Source: Butyrivibrio sp.
Lineage (GTDB): Bacteria; Bacillota; Clostridia; Lachnospirales; Lachnospiraceae
Direction of reading: 5' to 3'
NCBI GenBank assembly: GCA_024688095.1
Contig: JAILEJ010000183.1
Span: forward strand, 1-10,598
DNA: 10,598 bases
A program made the translations under genes and the position numbers. Position 1 is the first letter of the stretch; each line of letters starts with the position of its first letter. The notes beneath the pieces were generated by a model, which saw only the letters and a list, made by a program, of their open reading frames with translations, did no database searches and was not told the DNA's origin. Shown one piece after another: positions 6,212 through 10,598 of this stretch.

Positions 6212-6363
6212 CGCAAAAGAAGTAATAGAATAGATAGGCTCTAGAACTGATGCACATATAATAAAAGATAGAGACTTTAGAATCGATGCAATGATAATAG
6301 AAGATAAAGGTTTTAGAACTGACATATAAATAATAATAGATAGAGGTTTTAAAAAAGAATTAT
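6205..6363 (+). repeat. Degenerate ~36-bp tandem repeat filling the coaX-downstream spacer
   Basis: Aligned copies place ACTGA at 6207-6211 (the coaX stop context), ACTGA at 6246, ATCGA at 6282 and ACTGA at 6318, so the periods are 39, 36 and 36 bases. The inner units share TAGAACTGATGCA or a variant, then ATAATA, AGATA and AGG followed by a short T-run. A further degenerate start (AGAATTATATGG, 6356-6367) overlaps the start codon of the next gene. The first copy includes the last codons and TGA of coaX. No unique spacers separate the units. Confidence 0.75.
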
Positions 6364-6951
6364 ATGGAATTTAAAGATAACGAAGATATTGAAAAAAAGC
6401 AGGTCTATAGCAGCGAGGAAACTCCTGAATCTATGGCTGGCGTAAAGCCTCATAGCGAGACTTTGGAAAAAAAGGATACTAAAGAGCAGCGCAGACTCAT
6501 CATAAACAAAGAGACTGGACGCATTATAAATGCAGATACAGGCGAAGAGGTTACTGAGATTAAGATGGTAACTGAGGATGGAAAGCTTGGAAGTGTTTCT
6601 ACAGGAGGAAGAATCATTCTTTGCGGAGCAAACGCTTACGAGCAGAAATACTACTTTAATCCTCTTTTTAGCAAAATACCTGAAAGTATTCAAAAAGAGC
6701 TGCACATTATCTGCGTTCTTTTTACACAGGAAGCCGGAGGCGTATTTACTATAGAATTTGAGGATGACGGAACTGTCACTATGGAGACAAATGTCGATGA
6801 AGAAGACATTACCTATGATGATATTACAGCAGGCCTTCTTATAAGCGAAGTCAGAAGAAAGAGACAGGAACTTTTTGAATCACTTGAAATGTATTACAAA
6901 ATTTATATACTGCATGAAAACCCAGGCGATATACTGACTGAGGAAGATTAA
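6364..6951 (+). CDS. Uncharacterised protein, resembles DUF6145 family, long charged N-terminus
   Basis: A protein of 195 residues with no signal peptide or membrane segment, so presumably cytoplasmic. Residues 1-80 are highly charged and low in hydrophobics, probably disordered, with a small repeated-looking patch NKETGRIINADTGEEV (48-63). Residues 82-184 look like the folded core: GRIILCGANAYEQKYYFNP (82-100), KELHIICVLFTQEAGGVFTI (111-130), then an acidic patch and an amphipathic helix (VRRKRQELFESLEMYYKIYI, 163-182). From memory this core resembles DUF6145 of Lachnospiraceae and its relatives, found beside coaX and dus genes; the family has no known function. The ribosome binding site at 6364 is poor (GAGG 17 bases upstream). 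An in-frame ATG at 6433 (residue 24), with GAGGA 13 bases upstream, is an alternative. Its stop overlaps the dus start by one base (TAATG), which implies translational coupling. Confidence 0.75.
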   Translation: MEFKDNEDIEKKQVYSSEETPESMAGVKPHSETLEKKDTKEQRRLIINKETGRIINADTGEEVTEIKMVTEDGKLGSVSTGGRIILCGANAYEQKYYFNPLFSKIPESIQKELHIICVLFTQEAGGVFTIEFEDDGTVTMETNVDEEDITYDDITAGLLISEVRRKRQELFESLEMYYKIYILHENPGDILTEED

Positions 6952-7928
6952 TGAATAAATTAAGAGAAATATCAATTGGAAATGTAAAACTAAAAAATAA
7001 TGTTATACTTGGACCAATGGCAGGCGTTTCAGACCTGCCATTTCGCTTGCTATGCAGTGAAATGGGAGCGGGCCTTGTATGCATGGAGATGGTAAGTGCA
7101 AAGGCGATTACCTACAAAAATAAAAAAACAGATGATCTTATGGCGATTCATCCAAATGAACATCCGGCTTCTTTGCAGCTTTTTGGCTCAGAACCAGATG
7201 TTATTTCAGAGGCCATAGAACTCATAAAGGATAAGCCCTATGACATCCTTGATATTAATATGGGATGTCCTGTACCTAAGGTTGTTGGAAATGGAGAAGG
7301 CTCAGCTCTTATGAAAAAGCCTAAGCTTATTGAAGAAATTGTAAGAGCTATGGTAAAGGCTTCCGATAGACCTGTTACTGTTAAGATAAGAAAAGGTTTC
7401 AATGATGAAAATGTAAATGCAGTTGAATGCGCTCTTGCAGCACAAGAGGCTGGAGCTAGTGCAGTTGCAGTTCATGGAAGAACAAGAGAGCAGTATTATT
7501 CTGGAAAAGCAGACTGGAGCATAATTGCGAAGGTAAAAGAGGCTTTGGATATACCGGTAATTGGAAATGGTGATGTTGTTGATGGCCCTTCCGCAGAGAG
7601 AATGTTTGAAGAAACTGGATGCGATGCTGTAATGGTAGCAAGAGCCGCTCAGGGAAATCCATGGATATTTAGAGAAATCATAAGTTATCTTAAGGGAGAA
7701 GAGGTTCCACCAAGGCCTACATCAGAAGAAGTCTATCAGATGATAATGAGACACACTGACCTTCAGCTGGAATACAAAGGTGAATATATCGGAATACGAG
7801 AGATGAGAAAACACGTGTCATGGTATACAGCAGGATTTCCAAATTCAGCAAGACTTAGAAATAAAATCAATACCATGGAGACAATTGAAGGTTTGAGAGA
7901 AGCCTGCCTTGATATAAGAAATGTTTAG
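6951..7928 (+). CDS. dusB: tRNA-dihydrouridine synthase, DusB type
   Basis: An FMN enzyme that reduces uridines in the D-loop of tRNA to dihydrouridine with NAD(P)H, in the cytoplasm. The 325-residue protein has the TIM-barrel landmarks in order: LGPMAGVSDLPFRLLC (20-35), MEMVSAKA (45-52), DINMGCPVPKVVGNGEGSAL (101-120, with catalytic Cys106), VKIRKGF (144-150), VHGRTREQYYSGKADW (174-189), PVIGNGDV (202-209) and ARAAQGNPWIF (230-240) for FMN phosphate. REMRKH (283-288) lies in the C-terminal helical tRNA-binding domain. It matches the DusB subgroup; the exact uridine position is inferred from the family. It starts on the TAATG overlap with the preceding gene and probably relies on coupling, as GAGGA (6941-6945) is its only nearby ribosome binding site. 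No terminator is visible downstream. Confidence 0.94.
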   Translation: MNKLREISIGNVKLKNNVILGPMAGVSDLPFRLLCSEMGAGLVCMEMVSAKAITYKNKKTDDLMAIHPNEHPASLQLFGSEPDVISEAIELIKDKPYDILDINMGCPVPKVVGNGEGSALMKKPKLIEEIVRAMVKASDRPVTVKIRKGFNDENVNAVECALAAQEAGASAVAVHGRTREQYYSGKADWSIIAKVKEALDIPVIGNGDVVDGPSAERMFEETGCDAVMVARAAQGNPWIFREIISYLKGEEVPPRPTSEEVYQMIMRHTDLQLEYKGEYIGIREMRKHVSWYTAGFPNSARLRNKINTMETIEGLREACLDIRNV

Positions 7929-8026
7929 AGATATTTAATTTGTAATTACCGAAAATACATGTTAGGTTTATTTTGAGGTTATATGTTTTTTACAAATTTG
8001 AAATTCTGTTTTCTTAATAGGTATTT

Positions 8027-10138
8027 ATGGTAGGAAAGTATATAAAAAAGAAATTAAATTTAATAAAGTTATTGCTTGCAGGCATTTTTATACTGCTTTA
8101 CAGTAATGTTATTTCTTCAAATGCAGCAGATTACTCTTTAAAAACAGGAGATTTTGTTCCGGCAACGATAGAGGGAGAAGTTAAAGTATCAGGAAATGCC
8201 AAAAAAGGTGTTGTCCTTAACAGATATACATTGAATTCCGGAGGTACAAACACAACTGGTGATTACTATGAACTCCTTTCTTCAGACCAGAAGATAGTAT
8301 ATAACGCAATTGCCAGTGCATCTGTAAGTCCATATACAAGTACAAGCGAATTTTATACAGATGTATCAAGAGCAGGATCTTTGTCTGGACTATCAGCTTC
8401 TTTATCTGATATATATACAGTTGCTCAGCAGGCATATGCTTATGATCATCCAGGTCAGCTGGAAGTTCAGCTATGCCATCCCTATTCCATTGAGAGTTCT
8501 GGAACTAAGTATCTGGCATTTGTTAATTCTGATGGATATGATTTTAGTTCAATGGAAAGTGCTCTTAGTAGTGCTATGAATAATTTCCTTGTAGGAATAG
8601 ATACATCAGGAACAGAGGCAGAAAAAGAACTGAATATTCACGATGCTCTTATTGCGAGTATTACCTATGATTCAGCATGTGCAAGTAGAAGTGCCACACA
8701 GGATACCGGCCATACAGCTTATGGAGCGTTTGTAGAAAAGAGTGCTGTGTGTGACGGTTATTCCATAAGCTTTATGTATGCACTTCAAAGCGCAGGATTA
8801 GATGCAAAGGTCGTAACCGGATTGGCAGGATCATCCTCTCTTGGAGGCCATGCCTGGAATATAGTTGAAGTTGGCGGTGAATGGTATGAGGTTGATTCAA
8901 CCTGGGACGATTCACAGGATTATATTGATTATCCAGAATTTACTCACAGATATTACAATATTATAACTGCCGACATGACGCAGAAGACTTTTGCAGCAGG
9001 AACCAAGTATTATAAAAAGAATAGCACTACTTCATATATATCATTGAATTCAACAACGACATATTATCATAACAGAAATTATGTCGGAGCGCTTCTAACT
9101 GAAACTGCTACATCTACTACTTACTGTTATTCAAATTTATCGGCATATACATCTTCAAGTGATGTAACAGCAGCGCTTCTAAATTTATATGTTAATACGA
9201 TTGAAGAAGGTGATACATTTACACTTACAGCTTCAGTTATGCCTACGGATTCTACAGATACGTCTTTTACCTGGAGCAGCTTGGATGAAAACGTTGCAAC
9301 AGTAAGTTCGTCCGGATTGGTCACAGGTGTATCAGCGGGAAGTGCACAAATTACAGCGACTCATACTTCAACTGGATATACAGCTACCTGCCTGGTCACA
9401 GTAAGCTCTACGAATAGTGATACAGATAGCAGTTCAGACTCAAGTAGTTCAAGCTCAGGTAGTACAGGTTCTGATAGCTCAAGCAGTTCAGACTCAAGTA
9501 GTTCAAGTTCAGGTAGTACAGGTTCCGATAGTTCAAGTAGTTCAGGCTCAAGTAGTTCAAGCTCAAGCAGTTCAGACTCAAGTAGCTCGAACTCAAGTAG
9601 TTCAACAAGCAGTACTTCTACATCAGAATCTTCAGATTCAGAAGATTCATCGAGCGATACTGATTCAGATGTTTCTGAGGATTATACCGAAGATGAATCA
9701 GATGATGTTATATATGCAGAAATTGGAACGAAGTTTACATATAATAAAGCATCTTATGTTGTTATAGACGAAGCAGAAGTAACATTTGTAAAGCCATCAA
9801 ATAAGAAGATAAAAAATATTACAGTTCCTTCAACGGTAACCTATGATGGGCAGACTTATTATGTAAAAGCAGTAGCTGCAAAAGCTTTTTATGGTTGCAA
9901 AAAGCTTAAAAAAGTTACTATTTCAGCAGGAATCGAAAGAATTGGTAAAAAAGCATTTTTAAAATGTAAGAACCTGCAGACTATTATTATTAAATCAAAA
10001 GATATTACATCTTTTGGCAAAAATGCTTTTAAAGGAATAAAGGCTTCTGCAACAATTAAGGTTCCATCATCCTGTAAATCAAAGTATTCAGCTATGATCA
10101 AAAAAACAGGAATATCAAACAGCATTAATGTCAAATAA
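8027..10138 (+). CDS. Secreted transglutaminase-like protein with Big_2, Ser-rich linker and BspA-type LRR
   Basis: A large exported protein of 703 residues. The signal peptide has a lysine-rich start, a hydrophobic core (14-30) and a likely cleavage near SNAA (31-34). Residues about 75-200 form an N-terminal region I do not recognise. A transglutaminase-like fold spans 200-310, with the triad in typical settings: KSAVCDGYS (Cys242), GGHAWNIV (His275) and YEVDSTWDD (Asp290). Such domains act as proteases, peptidases or cross-linkers; the activity here is unknown. A Big_2 immunoglobulin-like domain follows (382-459; FTWSSLDENVATVSSSGLVTG in two parts), then about 95 residues of mainly Ser, Gly and Asp, then a C-terminal BspA-type leucine-rich repeat region (562-703; AKAFYGCKKLKKVTI, KKAFLKCKNLQTIII, KNAFKGI). 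No LPXTG anchor or C-terminal membrane segment is seen. The ribosome binding site is weak (AGG at 8019-8021). No clear promoter was found, so expression may come partly from the dus transcript 98 bases upstream. Confidence 0.88.
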   Translation: MVGKYIKKKLNLIKLLLAGIFILLYSNVISSNAADYSLKTGDFVPATIEGEVKVSGNAKKGVVLNRYTLNSGGTNTTGDYYELLSSDQKIVYNAIASASVSPYTSTSEFYTDVSRAGSLSGLSASLSDIYTVAQQAYAYDHPGQLEVQLCHPYSIESSGTKYLAFVNSDGYDFSSMESALSSAMNNFLVGIDTSGTEAEKELNIHDALIASITYDSACASRSATQDTGHTAYGAFVEKSAVCDGYSISFMYALQSAGLDAKVVTGLAGSSSLGGHAWNIVEVGGEWYEVDSTWDDSQDYIDYPEFTHRYYNIITADMTQKTFAAGTKYYKKNSTTSYISLNSTTTYYHNRNYVGALLTETATSTTYCYSNLSAYTSSSDVTAALLNLYVNTIEEGDTFTLTASVMPTDSTDTSFTWSSLDENVATVSSSGLVTGVSAGSAQITATHTSTGYTATCLVTVSSTNSDTDSSSDSSSSSSGSTGSDSSSSSDSSSSSSGSTGSDSSSSSGSSSSSSSSSDSSSSNSSSSTSSTSTSESSDSEDSSSDTDSDVSEDYTEDESDDVIYAEIGTKFTYNKASYVVIDEAEVTFVKPSNKKIKNITVPSTVTYDGQTYYVKAVAAKAFYGCKKLKKVTISAGIERIGKKAFLKCKNLQTIIIKSKDITSFGKNAFKGIKASATIKVPSSCKSKYSAMIKKTGISNSINVK
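9417..9650 (+). repeat. Ser-rich coding repeat with 54-bp exact-phase units
   Basis: Inside the surface-protein gene, two 54-bp units at 9434-9487 and 9488-9541 encode the same 18 residues, SDSSSSSSGSTGSDSSSS, and differ only at a few silent sites. Shorter partial units continue to about 9602. Serines are mostly AGT, AGC and TCA codons arranged as AGT-TCA pairs. The tract is a flexible linker between the Big_2 and leucine-rich repeat domains and should be prone to length change by slippage. Confidence 0.85.
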
Positions 10139-10152
10139 TCTATATATTTATA

Positions 10153-10256
10153 AAGACCTCTGAAGTAAAGAAGGCTCGTATCGTTGCCAGAAAGTCAGAC
10201 TAAAATGTCAGACGTTTTTGGTGCACAGCCCATCTTTACTTCGGAGGTCTTTTTTA
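10153..10256 (+). terminator. Long rod-like hairpin ending in a T-run, terminator or structured RNA
   Basis: A 19-bp outer stem, AAGACCTCTGAAGTAAAGA (10153-10171) with TCTTTACTTCGGAGGTCTT (10233-10251), has one G-U wobble and runs straight into TTTTTT. Inside it, GGCT pairs with AGCC (10173-10176, 10227-10230), CCAGAAA with TTTTTGG (10187-10193, 10215-10221), and two GTCAGAC copies (10194-10200, 10207-10213) pair around a TAAAAT loop. The whole 100-base segment can fold into one rod. It certainly suits termination of the surface-protein gene. The size, far above the usual 25-45 bases, leaves open a small RNA or a MITE-like palindrome. Confidence 0.85.
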
Positions 10257-10366
10257 TAATTAATGATTTGTATATGTTTTCGAACAGAGTGACAAATAAT
10301 TGAGAGATTATTTTGAATAAAAAGTGGAAAAACAAGCTTTTTTTAACTTAAAAATGTGAATAAAAT

Positions 10367-10395
10367 TTGATAAATCGTAAAAACCATAATATAAT
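10367..10395 (+). promoter_or_regulatory. SigA-type promoter of the gene leaving the window
   Basis: TTGATA (10367-10372) and a perfect TATAAT (10390-10395) are exactly 17 bases apart. Transcription would begin near 10402, leaving a leader of about 87 bases. A perfect inverted repeat ATATTAAT-TTC-ATTAATAT (10410-10428) lies just after the start site and could be an operator. The stretch 10257-10366 upstream holds no gene that I can see. Confidence 0.82.
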
Positions 10396-10488
10396 AAAAT
10401 AGATGTAGAATATTAATTTCATTAATATGGAATAATTGTAATATTTTTATTCATAAAAAATCTTGTTATAAGCCAGTACGGGGGAAGT

Positions 10489-10598
10489 ATGGAAAAAGAA
10501 AAGAAATCGAACAAAAAAATAATTGTGATTATTTTGGGAATATTGATTTTATTCCTGATAGGAATATTAGTATTCCTGCTGACGAGAAACAAAAATGA
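10489..10598 (+). CDS. N-terminus of a membrane-anchored protein (3' end outside window)
   Basis: The frame opens with ATG at 10489 after a strong GGGGGAAG ribosome binding site (10480-10487) and runs off the window after 36 codons. The start MEKEKKSNKK is very basic and is followed by about 22 hydrophobic residues (IIVIILGILILFLIGILVFL in two halves), then TRNKN. This is a single membrane segment or uncleaved signal anchor with the N-terminus inside. Nothing of the functional domain is visible, so no function is assigned. It has its own promoter and is separated from the preceding gene by a terminator. Confidence 0.8.
   Translation, partial: MEKEKKSNKKIIVIILGILILFLIGILVFLLTRNKN

Noticed and set aside
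7973..8026. Promoter for the surface-protein gene
   Set aside because: TTGAGG (7973-7978) and TTTACA (7989-7994) have no good -10 at 16-18 bases, or would place the start almost on the ATG; nothing strong enough to list.
9408..9608. Reverse-strand reading frame rich in Leu, Asn and Tyr opposite the Ser-rich linker
   Set aside because: It is the mirror of the low-complexity serine repeat, with no ribosome site and no independent coding signal.
10293..10315. Second terminator after the surface-protein gene
   Set aside because: An AAATAAT/ATTATTT hairpin is followed by a short T stretch, but it is purely AT, and the strong hairpin at 10153-10256 already ends the transcript.

Overview
The window reads as a low-GC Gram-positive chromosome, most likely a Lachnospiraceae member (Butyrivibrio, Pseudobutyrivibrio or Roseburia type). 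The grounds are AT-rich spacers, purine-rich ribosome binding sites, a pfkA followed by an RNA methyltransferase, a coaX / small unknown / dus cluster, and a secreted transglutaminase-like protein with Big_2 and BspA-type leucine-rich repeats. The genus is inference. All nine recognisable genes lie on the + strand. I see no insertion sequence, phage gene, tRNA, rRNA or CRISPR array.

Layout. Bases 2-622 are the C-terminal two thirds of 6-phosphofructokinase, ending in a 3' UTR and a strong terminator (769-810). Bases 1044-1835 encode a SpoU/TrmH-family rRNA 2'-O-methyltransferase, and 1917-2711 encode ProC (last step of proline synthesis); these two are probably cotranscribed. A very good SigA promoter (2877-2905), next to a 13-bp AT-rich inverted repeat, drives a secreted SH3b-SH3b-SleB-type cell wall hydrolase (2958-4070), which ends at a terminator (4131-4172). 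Then come argF (4226-5218, arginine synthesis), coaX (5411-6211, coenzyme A synthesis), a 195-residue protein resembling DUF6145 (6364-6951) and, overlapping it by one base, a DusB-type tRNA dihydrouridine synthase (6951-7928). A 703-residue surface or secreted protein follows (8027-10138). It is closed by an unusually long rod-like hairpin ending in a T-run (10153-10256). A second good SigA promoter (10367-10395) precedes a gene that starts with a membrane segment and runs off the window (10489 onward).

The genes are mostly housekeeping metabolism and RNA modification plus two envelope proteins. They do not form one pathway, although proC and argF both belong to the glutamate-derived amino acid families.

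The most unusual signal is between the genes. The spacers trmH-proC, argF-coaX and coaX-DUF6145 are each filled with a different, degenerate, head-to-tail repeat of about 33-39 bp. In at least two cases the first copy begins in the last codons and stop codon of the upstream gene, and the array runs up to the ribosome binding site or start of the next gene. A two-copy 45-bp version lies in the leader of the methyltransferase gene. This looks like recurrent local duplication that lengthens spacers. Whether it is neutral or regulatory cannot be decided from one sequence.
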